NCBI RefSeq assembly: GCF_024139115.2
Contig: NW_026943335.1
Location: 1 to 64,000, forward strand
Length of the DNA: 64,000 nucleotides
Direction: 5' to 3'
Source: Armigeres subalbatus
Taxonomy: Eukaryota > Arthropoda > Insecta > Diptera > Culicidae
Below the pieces are notes generated by a model. It was not told the origin of the DNA, did no database searches, and worked only from the letters and a program-made list of their open reading frames with translations. Both the position numbers and the translations under genes were made by a program. Below, piece after piece: positions 1 through 11,588 of this stretch (positions are counted from its first letter, which is position 1; each line of letters begins with the position of its first letter).

Positions 1-217
1 TCATCGTTTGCTGCTATTTCCACGGATATTGTGGGAGCCCCAGGTATCCGGTTCACGCTTGTAACTTACGTTTGTTCGAAACTTCACCAATTACCGCCGT
101 GATAGTTCGACCAGGTTCCCGTCCGGAACCTGGAACTTTTCTGTCTTTACTTACTTATGGATCCTCTACACCTCCGGTGGTGCAAAGGGCCGACTTGAAA
201 GATCTCCATCCTGAGTA

Positions 218-1984
218 TTACCTGGCTATCGCTTTAACCTGTGGCCAGGTTAAATTTCGGTCGACTTCATTTATTTCTTTATTGAGGCTTCGCCGCCATG
301 AGCCTCTGGGTCTGCCTCTGCTGCGATATCCCGCTGGATTTAAGTCTAAATCTTGTTTACAGATTTCGTTTCCGCCCCTACGTAGAGTGTGGCCGACCCA
401 GCCCCACTTCCGATCCCGAATTTCTGTTGCTATCGGCCTCTGGTGATAACGACGATGGAGCTCGTTGTTTGAGATCCAGTTGTGAGGCCACCAGGCCCGA
501 ATTATATACCGCATCTGTTGATGAACACATGCAGCCGTTGAGTGTTCTCCACTGATACACACCATGTTTCGCTAGCGCATAACATCACAGATTTCACGTT
601 AGAGTTAAAAATTCGTATTCTAATGCGTTCACTTATCTGCCTGTTTTTCCAGATATTTCTAAAACTCGCAAAGACAGCCCTTGCTTTCTTGATCCGTACG
701 CCTATGTCAATCTTGGTACCGCCGTCTGACGCCATTTGGCTACCAAGATATTGGAAGCTTTCAACATTCTCCACTGGTTGCCCGGCTACTGTGAAACTGG
801 AAGGAGTCACCGTGTTTACATCCAACGATTTGGTTTTGTTGACGTTGATGACTAAAACTGCCGAGGAGGAGCGCTCGGCAAGGTCGTTGAGCTTACTCTG
901 CATATCAGAGGGCCGTTGCGCGAGGAGTGCAACGTCATCAGCCAATTCGAAGTCGTTTAGGTGCTCCAGGGTTATAGGCTGCCATAACAGCCCGCGGTTT
1001 GGTTCACGGTCAATCGCATCTACCAGAATCTCATCGATTACGATGAGGAACAGTAACGGTGATAGAATACATCCTTGCCTCACACCAGCTACGACCCGGA
1101 TAGGGTCGGACAGGACCCCATTGTGCAGCACTCTACACGAAAAGGCCTCGTACTGTGCTTCGATGAGGCCGATGATTTTCTCAGGAACCCCCTTGCGTCT
1201 CAGGGCGCCCCACATATTCTCGTGATTGAGACGGTCGAAAGCTTTTTCGTAGTCAATGAATACCAAGTAAAGGGACTCTTGGAATTCGTTGACCTGCTCC
1301 AGAATGATGCGGAGCGTGACAATATGGTCCATACAGGATCTTCCGGCACGGAATCCGGCTTGCTGCCGCCGGAGAGTCGCATCGATCTTCTCCTGAATCC
1401 GGGCTAGGATAATTTTGCACATAACTTTGAGAACGGTACACAGCAACATAATGCCTCGCCAGTAATCGCATACAGTCAGGTCACCCTTTTTGGGCACCTT
1501 CACTAAGATACCTTGCATCCAGTCGATCGGGAAAGTTGCGGTGTCCCAGATATTACGAAATAAACGATGCAGTAGTTGAGCGGATGTCATGGGGTCAGCT
1601 TTGAGCATTTCGGCTGATATGCGGTCGACCCCTAAGGATTTCTTTCGATTTCATGCTTTGGATGGCTGTTTGAATCTCTAGCAGTGATGGAGCTTCGGTA
1701 TTGACGCGTGTTATACGTCGGATCCTAGGCAGATCATGCCGAGGTGGTGATGGCCTGGCTGGCACTTGAAAAAGTTGTTCGAACTGCTCGAACCAGCGTT
1801 TCAGCTGGTCAGTTGGGTCGGTCAATAACTGATCATTCGCGTCTTCCACAGGCATCGTTGCATTCATCTTCGCCCCACTTAATCGTCGTGAGATATCGTA
1901 GAGGAGGCAAATGTCTCGGTTGCGACGGCTCTCTCTCCTTCGTCGGCCAGAGAGTCTGCCCACGCTCGCTTGTCCCGTCGACAT
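218..1984 (-). pseudogene. RTE-1a reverse transcriptase region, frameshifted
   Basis: This encodes the polymerase that copies the LINE RNA by target-primed reverse transcription. In the main open frame (502-1608, 368 residues) the palm motif FIDYEKAFDRL is at about residue 117, GVRQGCILSP at about 175, and the catalytic box is LADD (about 222-225) where FADD or YADD is usual; both aspartates are kept. The linker (1595-1984) lies in another frame: against RTE-1b there is one extra base near 1640, so KAPGVD-type sequence is lost. A second shift near 505-515 separates the RT from the tail frame (218-565), whose RKWGWVGHTLRR and RGRPRGSWRR motifs are typical of RTE elements. The reading frame stops at 218. 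The copy cannot make an intact protein. Confidence 0.85.
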
Positions 1985-1985
1985 G

Positions 1986-2534
1986 CACGCTTAAAGTCAA
2001 GTACACATCGCATGAATAATTTTCACACATCACGGCGACGCCTTGTCCGACTCTCACAATGATTGAAAATTTTGTGTGAAACACGAGCAGTCGCTGTGTA
2101 CTGTCTCACATACGCATGATATGTGTAAGTGAGTTTGCCTCGAACTGTCAAAGCTCCTTCGGGTCGCTATGATTGCGAACGTGTGCAGAATGTACCGCAA
2201 GGATTCGAACTTTTTTGGAGGTTTTTCCTTTTGCTTCGATAGCGAAACAACAAAATGTGCGAATACTTTGTTTTGTTGATCGAAACGATTGGAGAAGCCT
2301 CCGAACAAGTATGGAAAAGTTGGTTTCCTTTAACATTATTTTGAAATTATACAATTCAGGTTAGGTCCGGTTACCGACTGCTCTCTCGCTGTGTGAAATG
2401 AACTCACCGAAAATCGTCGACCATCGGTTACACAAAAATGAGTAACATGGTAGTTACTCGTAATATGAGTTGTTCCAGGAGAGGCCCGTTTTGTGTGAAC
2501 GGAACACAAAAATATGTAATTCATTTTAAGCGTG
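1986..2534. mobile_element. 549-bp TIR element (MITE) inside RTE-1a
   Basis: The left end begins CACGCTTAAAGTCAAGTACA and the right end, reverse-complemented, begins CACGCTTAAAATGAATTACA, giving imperfect inverted repeats of about 23 bp. It is flanked by TG on both sides (1984-1985, 2535-2536). The empty site can be read in the related LINE near 56799-56805, where the flanks join with a single TG. No transposase is visible. The superfamily is undetermined; a 2-bp duplication is the only clue. Confidence 0.75.
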
Positions 2535-2582
2535 TGAGCGTTTTACTTCCTTCTCAAGAGCCGAGTACCTTTGACGGGCTCA

Positions 2583-3101
2583 GCAGAATAGTCGTTTACT
2601 TTTCCCAGAGTTCGGTCACAGATGGGGTTGACCGAGCCGAGAAAATCATCCCACTGTTTTTGCTTTGCTTCTGTTGTTGGATTTTATTTGGCACGTTCAT
2701 TTGTTGTGAAAAACGAAATTTTATTAACAAAAGTACGTATTTTCATAGACATTTGGTTCCACTCTTCTGTAAAGCTGAATTTCGGCTTCTCACTTTGAGA
2801 ATTAAGTTTGAATTTCAAAGATTGTGCTTTGTTTAATGCATATTGTGTGTTGGATTTTACTTAGCACGTACATGCGTTGTGAAAAACCGAATTTAATTCA
2901 CAAAAGTAAGTCCTTTCATAGAAATTTGGATTCTCCCCTCTGCAAAGCTGAATTTTGGCTCCTCACTTGCAGAATAATGTTTGAATTTTGTAGAATGGAC
3001 CTTTCAGAATGCATATTGGTTGTTGGATTTTATTTGGCACGTATATGTGTTGTGGGACCCTCTCCGTTCGTCAAATTTGAATTTCGGCTTCTCACTTTGG
3101 G
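2583..3101. repeat. Inserted block containing a 173-bp tandem repeat
   Basis: Relative to RTE-1b, about 520 bp interrupt the LINE coding region here. Most of the block is a tandem repeat of exactly 173 bp: the unit starting GTTGGATTTTA begins at 2676, 2849 and 3022. The third unit has lost its middle and ends in the same TTCGGCTTCTCACTTTG stretch as the first. The first 90 bp (TCAGCAGAATAGTC onward) are not repeated. I see no clear terminal inverted repeats or target duplication, so the insertion mechanism is open. Confidence 0.75.
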
Positions 3102-3746
3102 TCCCCTGGTTTTTGATCGCTCTATCGCGGCTTTGGCTTCTCTTCGCTCCTCTAACTTCCTCCAGGTCTCATCGTTGATCCATTGTTTTCTCTGGGTGCG
3201 TAGCTCGCTCAGATTGTTCTCGCTGGTGGCGATGAAGGCATTCTTGATGGCGGTCCATTGGTCTTCCACGCTGCCACCTTTCGGAATATCTGCAGCACGC
3301 GTCTCCAGTTCTTCAACGAAGGACCGTTTCACCGTGGCATTTTCCAGTCGGCGTGTGTTGAATCGTCGTCCAACTCTTTCCTCCTGCCGACGAGTTCGCG
3401 CAATGCGCAGATTTTTTGCCGATGAAGAGGTGATGATCAGACGCGATATCGGCACTACGTTTATTCCGTACATCAAGAAGGCTCCGTTTCCATTTTCGGC
3501 TGATGCAGATGTGGTCGATTTGGTTTTCTGTAAAGCCGTCACGGGATACCCAACTGACCCTGTGAACCGGTCGATGAGGCAAGAGCGATCCCCCGATCAA
3601 CATGTCGTTATTACCACAAAATTTTGCGCACAGCTCTCCGTTTTCGCTCATTTCTCCTAGACCATGGCGTCCCATAATGCGTCCATGGTTCGAGTTGTCG
3701 GATCCGATCTTCGCATTTTGTCTTGCAGATCGGTTGGCGCATAACA
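3102..3746 (-). pseudogene. RTE-1a AP-endonuclease C-terminal half and linker
   Basis: This is the LINE endonuclease part that would nick the target. Frame 3313-3747 carries KIGSDNSNHGRIMGRHGLGE, then SWVSRDGFTENQIDHICIS and SDHHL, matching the catalytic N-x-x-H-I and SDH motifs of apurinic-type endonucleases. Frame 3030-3542 then carries the charged linker (RKQWINDETWRKLEERREAK). The two frames show a shift near 3415-3425, where the RTE-1b sequence is in a single frame. The sequence upstream of the LGDFNAKIG motif is missing. Confidence 0.8.
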
Positions 3747-3974
3747 TTTTTATTTTTTTTTTTTATTTTTTTTTTATTTTTTTTTTATTAGGCAATTTTG
3801 GTAACTACACACACCATCACGTAGCCGATACATCTATTAGTAGTATTTAAATTGTGTAATATTGTAAAATATTAACATCTATAGCTTAATTTTAGCACGA
3901 ACAATGAAATTATTAATTATCTGCATAGCTGGAATGTCCATCATTCCCAAAATATCTCTTATTGGAGTCTTGGG

Positions 3975-6122
3975 TTATCTGCCTATACGTATCAGTGCGT
4001 CCTGCATTGTGATTCGAGGTTCCGTGTAATTATCGCAGTTCCATAGCACATGGTCGAAGTGGTGGTAGTCTTCTTGGCAATCGCACAAGTTGGATTGAGT
4101 CATATTGATTCTAAAAAGATGCGAATTCAGAGTGTAATGATTAGAAATTAATCTCGACATATTTTTTATAAATGTTCGGTCAAAGTTCAGTCCTGTGTAC
4201 CATGGCTTTAGTTGAACTTTAGGGATGCTAAAACAAAATCTTCCCAGGTCGCTCTCATTCCACTGTGCTTGCCAAGATTCTAGAGCGACACTTTTTATGA
4301 CGGTGTTAAAATCTTGTGACTCTAGTTCCCGAGAGAATTCTTCTCCTTGTGTGGTACCTTTTTTGGCCAGAGTATCCGCATACTCATTTCCATGTATTCC
4401 GGAATGAGAGGGAACCCAAAGAAAAGACACTTTAAAATTTTGTTGTTGTAATTCAGAAATACAGTTTCTGATTTTTAGTACCATGGGACTAGTTTTGGAG
4501 GATATTCGTATTTTACTAATAGCTTCCAAGGAGCTCAAGCTATCCGAGCAAATTAGGAAATCCCCCGGTAACAAAGATTTCAAATAGTTTAGCACATACC
4601 AAATAGCCGTTAATTCTGCCGTGTATACCGAGCATGGATCTGTCAGAATGAAAAATGCTTGGTGATTAGTATTGTAGACCCCAAAACCTGTCTTTCCCTC
4701 TAACAGTGAACCATCGGTGTGAAAAATATTTTGCTCATTAAATTCTGCCATTTTTTCGTTGCAAAGAGTTCGGACCATAGTCGGTACTAAACCCGGTAAA
4801 TCACGAACCTCGTTCAGTAAAGATGTATTGACTGTAAATTTTGGGAATGCGTATGAGCGGTCGATATCGAAATAGTTCATGTTCTCTTTAGGTTTGGATG
4901 GTATCGTCAAACACAATCTGTAAGATTTCAAGAAAGGGGATTGAGGTTTTATTTCGAATAATTCATCTATATTTTTGAGAATGCATGAAGATGAGATGTG
5001 CTTTGAAACCAAATATCTTGAATTCAGTAGATGGAATCTAGTATTTAGTGGTAACACTCCTGCAAGAACTTCCACTGACATAGTATGTGTGGATGTCATT
5101 AGACCCAAACATATCCTAAGACTTTTATACTGAATCCTCTCTAGTTTTATGAAATGAACTTTCGCTGTTTGGTGGAAGACGAAGCCGCCATATTCTAATA
5201 CCGACAATATAGTTGTCTTGTAAAGTTTAATCATATCCGTTGGGTGTGCTCCCCACCAAGTACTAGATATCGTCCTAAGAAAATTCACACGTTTGTGACA
5301 TTTTTTCACTAAATATTCAACATGCATCTTCCAATTGCTTTTCTGATCGTACCATATTCCTAAATATTTTGTGGAAGACAGTTGTTTGATTTTATCTTCG
5401 CCGAGTCTTAGTTCCACGTTTGTAGGAGAACGTTTTCTAGAAAATACTACTACCTCACTTTTAGAAGGGGAGAATGTGAAACCAATGTTATTAGCCCATA
5501 ACTTCAGGTTGTTTAGTGTTGATTGTAAATATTGTTCAGCTAGTTTTACGTTTTTAACGAAAGTCCAAAAGCAACTATCATCGGCGAATTGGACTAGAAA
5601 ACATTTCTCGTGGATGAAATTGTCTATTTCATTTATGTATACATTATATAGCAAGGGACTCAAAACAGAGCCTTGTGTTAGCCCGACAAAACTATAACGA
5701 GTAAATGCTATTATATTATTTTGTTCAAAATGCATTTTCCTGAACGAAAGAAATGAGTATAAAAAGCATGATAACTGTCCGGGCACTCCTAAATTATTGA
5801 GTTTCTCACATAGTATATCGATCAGAACTGAATCGTAAGCCCCTTTAATATCCAAAAATACCGTGGCAAGTTCTTCTTTCAACGCATACGCCCGTTGTAT
5901 GTCAGTTGATAATAATATTTGACAATCTCGTGTACCCCTTGATTGTCTGAACCCATATTGAGTTGGAGACAGAACGTTGTTTTTCTCAGCCCAGCTTTCT
6001 AGTCTAAACTAAATCATTTTTTCCAAGGTTTTTCTACAGCCTGAAAGTAAACCAATCGGACGATATAAGCTCGCAGAGCCTGGATGCTTTCCAAGTTTAG
6101 GAATGGCTAGGATTTTAATGTC
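3975..6122 (-). pseudogene. LINE ORF2, reverse transcriptase plus RNase H part
   Basis: The open stretch 3975-5882 (635 residues) has RT motifs FLDIKGAYDSV (about 9-19), GLTQGSVLSPLLYN (about 67-80) and the catalytic FADD (99-102). RNase H follows with its four acidic residues apparently present: D390 in HTDGS, E423 in YTAEL, D447 in CSDS and D503 in NEYADTL. The C-terminus has a zinc-knuckle-like C600-x-C602...H611...C616. Upstream in the same frame (5883-6122) the RT finger continues (YGFRQSRGTRD) but carries a TAG stop at 6009-6011, and a TAA at 6123-6125 closes the preceding frame. Catalytic residues are intact but the full polyprotein is broken. Confidence 0.88.
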
Positions 6123-7526
6123 TTACCAAGTATGAGGGATTTTATTGTTCTGGATCACCCAATTTAATGACCTCAGAAGAAGAAGCTTAGCTGGTTCTGG
6201 TAACCTTTTGATTAACGAAAATTTGATGGTGTCTAATCCTGGAGACGAATTTTTGCAAGCTATTAATGCATGTTCCATTTCATCGAGAGTATAATCTTCC
6301 AATAAGCTGGTATTATAATTGCTTAAATTATGGAACACGGGTTTCTCTAACGGAACGAATGGAGGACATATTGTATCGACAAAATCATTAATCCAATCAG
6401 AGTTGAATTTTTCTAAATTAGATATAGGAGGTACATAATTTCTCATTCTACGAGCAGTTTCCCATAGTGAACTAAGAGCCGTTTGACTATCCAAAGATTC
6501 GACATAGTTTTTCCAAAAATTCTTCTTCTTTTGTTTAAAAAGACGTTTACTTTTAGCTTCAGCTCTTAAATAGTTTACATGGTGTTCAACAGCACCTGAT
6601 TTTCTAAACAGTTTAAACGCGTCTGATCTTTGTTTAATGATGTCTGAGCAATCTTTGTCCCACCAAATAGTGAGGGGTTTGCTATGGGCAATGATTTTTT
6701 GGGATTTCGGTTTAGTTTGACCTTTTAAAGCTGCCTCGTGTATAACTGAAGTTATAAACGGATATAACTGTTCTGGATGCATATTTAAAGTGCTATGAAT
6801 TGCTTTCAGCACCGATGTTTTGTAGGTTTCCCAGTTTATATGACGACAAAGATCAAAAGGTATTTCAATTTCATCATGTTTGTGATTTCCATACGTTATA
6901 CTGATGGGGATATGATCACTACCGGCAGGATCATCCATGACAGCCCAGGAAGTATTTAAAACAAACATTTATGAGGAGGACATGCTATGCGTGTTATTTC
7001 CCTCGTATTCAAAACCGAAAGATTATATCCATCTAGTATATCGTAAATGATATTAGCCCTTGCATCATCTATAGAATCTCCCCATGCTGTTCCATGTGCA
7101 TTAAAATCTCCTAATAAGAAAGCCGGCTGAGGAATTTGATCTACCACTCGACGCAATTTATTAATATCAAGTTTTACCGAAGGAGCAATGTAAATTGACA
7201 CAATTGTTATTGATTGAGTATCAACCTTTATGGTGCAGGCCACAATTTCTATTGGAGAGCTATTTGTGATTACAACGCGTTCAAAAGAATAATCATTTTT
7301 TATTCCTATTAATACTCCACCTGCCCGATTGTTACGATCCAGTCGAACAATGTTGAATGAAGGTATACTAAAGGACAAACTATCTATTAGAAATGTTTCT
7401 GATAATACAAAGCAGTCTGCATGTACGGTATTAATGAAAGATCTGAGATTACCATTTTTTTTTTAGGATGCTTCTAAAATTCCACTGTAAAATGGAAAAA
7501 CTTTTACTTTTTCTCGAATTAGCCAT
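6123..7526 (-). pseudogene. LINE ORF2, AP-endonuclease and linker part
   Basis: The ORF2 start is taken at the ATG at 7526-7524, because ORF1 ends just there. The endonuclease opens with ILQWNFRSI near 7490. A single-base slip in an A run near 7465 (T run on the plus strand) changes frame. The endonuclease continues at 6956-7378 with GGVLIG and the catalytic LLGDFNAHGTAWG. At 6956-6968 the frame changes again and about ten residues appear lost, then the sequence resumes in 6123-6968 with DDPAGSDHIPIS (SDH motif) and the linker to the RT. The linker ends in a stop at 6123-6125. Two shifts and that stop make it inactive as one protein. Confidence 0.82.
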
Positions 7527-7749
7527 TGATAAACACAAAAGAGGCAAGGAGAGGCATTGATGTTATTAATTTAGAGAGGATACTTTTGAATATGGGAGTC
7601 AGTTTCAACAAGACGTCTGTCCACTTCTTGTCTAGGCCGAACATGTCTGTGAAAAGGTGAATCAGTTGGGTGATAGTGAACTTGTCTGTACATGTATTAG
7701 TGGTACTGTTTACTATTGTAGCATGATTTCTTATCACCTCACTACACAA
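7519..7749 (-). CDS. C-terminal remnant of LINE ORF1
   Basis: This 76-residue open frame ends immediately before the LINE ORF2, and its last codons overlap the ORF2 ATG by 8 nt (sequence ATGGCTAA). The residues (KFTITQLIHLFTDMFGLDKK, then KLTPIFKSILSKLI) look like the hydrophobic helical C-terminus that ORF1 proteins of I/Jockey LINEs often carry. No zinc knuckles are present because the element is truncated upstream. The first residues may come from flanking DNA. An ORF1 role is inferred from position and overlap, not from a recognised domain. Confidence 0.5.
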   Translation of the reverse strand: MCSEVIRNHATIVNSTTNTCTDKFTITQLIHLFTDMFGLDKKWTDVLLKLTPIFKSILSKLITSMPLLASFVFING

Positions 7750-8880
7750 TGGTCGGATTCGTCAAATTTCACGACATAAATCGATAACTCGAAAACTATC
7801 GGTGCTAGAGTTTTGACGTCTTCAGAAGAAATGATCTACAAGACAAGATCTATTTTTGGTGTAAGTTGCCATTAGGGTGGCCCTTTTGTGAATTTTTTTT
7901 GAAAATCAATTTTTTTAATCTTTGGAGTTAGGAGATCATATTATTCTACAAAGTTATAGAGAATTTAATTCTAAGCATTTTTGCACAATAAACATTTATT
8001 TTATCTCATATAGGTAATGTTTTATGACAAAATTACTAAATTTAGATAGGGTGGCCCCGAAAAAAATAGTTTTTAGCTTCCACTTTCACCAATTCAAAAT
8101 ATTTTCAAAAACTGTCCAAGCATCGCTTCACGGTCTTTGGAAAGCGCATCTTTTGGTTACATAAGATGGTTGATAGCTCCATTTTCAAGCGTATTTTAAG
8201 CGTTTTTTCATGAAAAAGTGATATTTTTCTAGGCATTCTACTACAGCCAGCGATGTTAGAAAATCGCTTCTAGCGACCAACGAACATGTACACAGCTTAT
8301 GTGAGATCTATCAGAATCATCGTCAGTAAGCGATGCTTTTGCGCTCTCCACCCTTATTCGTGCGGAGCTTTTCGGGTAGTGAGTTACCATGATCTCAAGA
8401 GAGCAAGATACACGTAAATCGGTGTCGTTTACACTCACAGCTTGTAACTCACACGATTCAACGTTTATTGCGAGAGCACGCAAAAAGCCGTTACTCTCAA
8501 TGTGTACAGTTGTAGACATCAAGTTAATCGGAACATGTACAACTTACGATCAAATGGAATCGAATCACGATCATTGCTGCAATGATCGTGATTCTTCCTT
8601 TCAAATCGGACATGTGCTTTCGCTAGGGGCTGCCCGTTCACATGCGGAACGGCATGTTCTTATGTTTTTTACGGTGCAAATAGAAGGAAACACGTAGGCG
8701 CGCGTCGAAAATACGCGGGCATAAATACTCGCCGGTGGAATTCAGGGTGCGCGTCCGCGTGACTCCTGCGTATAGTCTTTAACAGCTTAAACTGACATTT
8801 AGAAAATTCAAACATCCTTCTATTAGTTGCATTAACTAAATGACGGTTATAAAGTTGTTAAAATAGTGAAACATAGAGAG
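7750..8880. other. AT-rich dispersed repeat and unassigned sequence
   Basis: No gene is seen. TAGGGTGGCCC occurs twice in direct orientation (about 7873 and 8046) in AT-rich DNA, which looks like a dispersed repeat. At 8256-8700 there is more balanced composition with two open frames on opposite strands, neither with recognisable features. A perfect hairpin sits at 8562-8594. Confidence 0.4.
8562..8594. repeat. Perfect 33-bp palindrome
   Basis: Two 16-nt arms (GAATCACGATCATTGC and its complement) are separated by one T. There are no mismatches. It could be a relic of a MITE terminus or a chance hairpin. No gene lies beside it to suggest a terminator. Confidence 0.8.
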
Positions 8881-9905
8881 TAGAGGGTCTTGTTCGGGAA
8901 ATCCCGGGACAAAAATCCCGGGATATCCCGGGATGTAATGCATCCCGGATCCCGGGATTTTTTATGTAAATCCCGGGATTTCTCGAAAATAAATAAAATA
9001 CATGATAACAAAAATATTTAAGAAAAATTAATGTATGTATGTTCTGCATAATTGCACCGATTCTAGTTTGTTAGCCCATCGACTTTTATTTTGCCCGCAT
9101 GTCTTATGCACACCCATGCATACAAACATACACAAACAAGCAATCACAGATATCTTCTCAATTCTATAGGTCTCCTAGCCTTCTGACTTTGTTTTTGGAG
9201 CGAACTTGTTTTTGGGGCTGATGAAAATAAGGAATCATCTTTCCAGATTTCACAATAATCGAAGCGCCCAAGTCCAAGACGATCATGTCGGAATCAAAAT
9301 TTTCAGATAATGCTGACGACGATTGTTTCAACGACATCAATGGTAGTGAAGAATCAGATGACGAATTCAATTCGTTCTCATTTGGTAATATCTGAACTTA
9401 TATTATATTGATTTTCTTAACCAATTGCTGAATTTAATTCCCGATTATATAAAACCGATTTTGGAGAAACATTTAAACGGATCCGAAACATTGCTCGAAT
9501 TTCCCGTCGCTCGCCAGTGGAGAACTCAATGTTCCAGAGAAAGGATGAAAAACGGTTTAGGCAACAACTTCAACTCGTTCAGGATTTTTTGAAAACTACA
9601 CAGAAAAAAAATATGAAAAATAAACAGCGCGTAAACTTGATTAACTATAATTCTGAAATAACTGCACTAAGAAGATTTTTTTTGTCGGATTCAAGCATCA
9701 ACGTCTAAACATTTCTTAAACCGTATTGCCAGCGAGTAGACAAGTGGCGATTCGTTAGAAAATTGAACTCATACATATTTTACCATTCTTAAAAATGTAA
9801 CAAATATATGAAATTGAAATTGCAAGTATTTTTATTTTTATCCCGTGATCCCGGGATAATTCCGGATCCCGGGATTTTTCATAGTCCGGGAAACAAGACC
9901 CTCTA
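8881..9905. mobile_element. hAT-type element with CCCGGGAT-rich ends
   Basis: The termini are a perfect 14-bp inverted repeat, TAGAGGGTCTTGTT. It is flanked by a perfect 8-bp duplication ATAGAGAG (8873-8880, 9906-9913), the length expected of hAT. Both ends carry many copies of CCCGGGAT and CCCGGATCCCGGG, probably transposase-binding subterminal repeats. Inside, a plus-strand open stretch at about 9246-9396 is rich in D and E (SDNADDDCF, EESDDEF) and may be a transposase remnant; no catalytic domain is visible. The length (1025 bp) is far below an autonomous hAT, so this is a deletion derivative. Confidence 0.85.
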
Positions 9906-9913
9906 ATAGAGAG

Positions 9914-11588
9914 TCCATTTCCCGATACTTTTCTTATCCCGGAAAAAGATTAAAAACATAGTTTCCCTCGAATACTGCGAAGCCAAATACTTCCCGAATA
10001 AGCCTAAATTCAAGTTAAAAATACTGCTTGCTCCGGGATTCCGGGAAATCACGGGATTTTTTTTGTTATAAAAAGCAAAACTGAATCCTGATAAGGGATC
10101 TATTTAATAGCAAAAAATCGTTGCTGAAAACAATTTGAAATGTTCGCGAGTTTGGTGCAATTTTGTTTTCGTGACGTATTGCTTAACAATAGTTTGCATT
10201 CTGCTTTAAACAAATCACACTATATGTCACAAATCGCAACACCAGCATACAGCAATGTCAAATAATTCAATTCCCAGTTTTCATTCAAAAGTTATTACGA
10301 TGCCTTCCCCTTTAAAAATTTGTATTTGTTGCAATTGTTTAATCGATTCAACAAGTCTTATGAGGAATATATTTGTTCAAGGATATTAACATCCATTTTT
10401 GGAAGCATAATTTTGCTTTATATTTTGAAAGCCTTTTTTTAGAAATAAGTTTCTTCTCTAGGTTTCATATCGCTTTCATAACACACTTCAAGTTTTTACC
10501 AATTTCGTTGCCAGGATTGAAGCAGAGGCGACATTTCAGGATTTGTTTTTTGGAAACCTATTTTACTGACTGGACAGTATATTCAATCAATGTTCATTTG
10601 CATAAAATAAAAGCAGGGCTTGTAAAAAGTGCAGATTTGTGAATATACTCTATGATAATTTGTTGCATGGAAATTCTCAGATTCATCGAGAGAGAGGAGA
10701 TACACATATTCGATGTACTGTGTTTGTCGCACAAATACTGCACGGGAGAGTTGTCGTGCTTCATTTTTGCGTATGAAGTATTGTTGCTCGGTGTTGCAAC
10801 CTACTCACAACATCATTTAGCAACAAAGCTTCTCTCTCGCTTTGCTTGCATGTGTTGCTGGCATAATTTACTGGTTTGTTTTGCTCGAAAGTTCCATTTC
10901 TACGGGTCGGAACCGAGAAGGATTGCTTCATGCTACAACATGGCACTGAGAAGATACATGTTTAATTCGTTCAGTACTGTAGTAAGAGAGCGTATAGACA
11001 CAATCAGCATACGTTCACCATTCGCATGCTGGAAGCGTGCAATAAAAGAATGGTGGAGAATAGGGAATGCACCTAAATGTTGAAGTATAAACACAAACTC
11101 TTATTATCGTGTAGCTTCTAAAAAACGAAAAATTTAATTATTCAATTATTTTCTATGAGAATATCAATGCTTTCACAGAAATAATACCTTATGTGAAAAA
11201 ATCCTTAGAATATTCAGAAAATTGTCGCCCACAAACTTTTACTCCAGAATGTTCAATTATGAAACATACCATCAAACAGGAAGTACTGTGGCGCGCATTG
11301 TACAATACTTTCAAGCGAACAAAGATTGTGGGAAAAGTACACGGTGGACAATATTAAGCGTGAAAATGTTGAAAACTGCTAAAGTATTTTTGGTCTACTG
11401 AGCTCCATTGTATACAAACGTGATTTGAAGGCCAAAGACACGAAGCAACTGATCAATAGGATAAGAAGCAGCATCCGGAAATGGCATCCGTTAAACTACG
11501 CCGCGCAGCGGACCACGAACCATACACTATCATTCATATCATATGTTTAAATACTAAGGACTACTTTTTATAATAACGTAGATCAGAT
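9914..11588. other. Unassigned AT-rich stretch
   Basis: At about 10030-10060 another CCGGGATTCCGGG cluster resembles the hAT subterminal repeats next door and may be a degraded copy. The frame 10652-11083 (plus, 143 residues) is cysteine-rich and shows no domain. The stretch 11230-11530 has short runs that look formerly coding (residues RDLKAKDTKQLINRIRSSIR in one plus frame) but is too degraded to name. Confidence 0.35.

Larger units (their letters stand above)
1..3746 (-). mobile_element. RTE-clade non-LTR retrotransposon, copy RTE-1a, interrupted
   Basis: A minus-strand LINE runs from beyond the left window edge to 3746. Reading right to left it has the endonuclease C-terminal half, a linker, the reverse transcriptase, the RTE-type C-terminal domain and a 3' UTR (1-217). 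Aligning by eye with RTE-1b (56126-58490) shows two insertions in this copy, at 1986-2534 and about 2583-3101. It also shows a deletion of roughly 80-90 bp near 3718-3735 and loss of the 5' part beyond 3746, where the next LINE starts. The RTE assignment rests on the endonuclease and RT signatures together with the GRPRGSWRR-type tail. Confidence 0.85.
3747..7750 (-). mobile_element. I/Jockey-type LINE with RNase H
   Basis: A minus-strand non-LTR retrotransposon. Its 3' end is the T-rich tract at 3747-3792, which on the coding strand is a tail of A runs broken by single T residues, followed inward by a roughly 180-bp 3' UTR. ORF2 (3975-7526) and the last part of ORF1 (7519-7749) follow. Sequence beyond 7750 shows no LINE similarity, so the copy is 5'-truncated within ORF1. 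RNase H after the RT together with a CCHC knuckle points to the I group or a related RNase H-bearing Jockey-superfamily lineage; I cannot pick the family. Confidence 0.85.

Noticed and set aside
3747..3792. T-rich tract as a transcription terminator
   Set aside because: It is the A-rich tail of the minus-strand LINE, directly at its 3' end.
10652..11083. 143-residue plus-strand open frame
   Set aside because: Cysteine-rich text without a domain, in repeat-like AT-rich DNA, with a spurious frame on the other strand; not supported as a gene.
11230..11530. Possible mariner-like transposase remnant
   Set aside because: Only short formerly coding-looking runs; no DDD/DDE motif or terminal repeats to support it.
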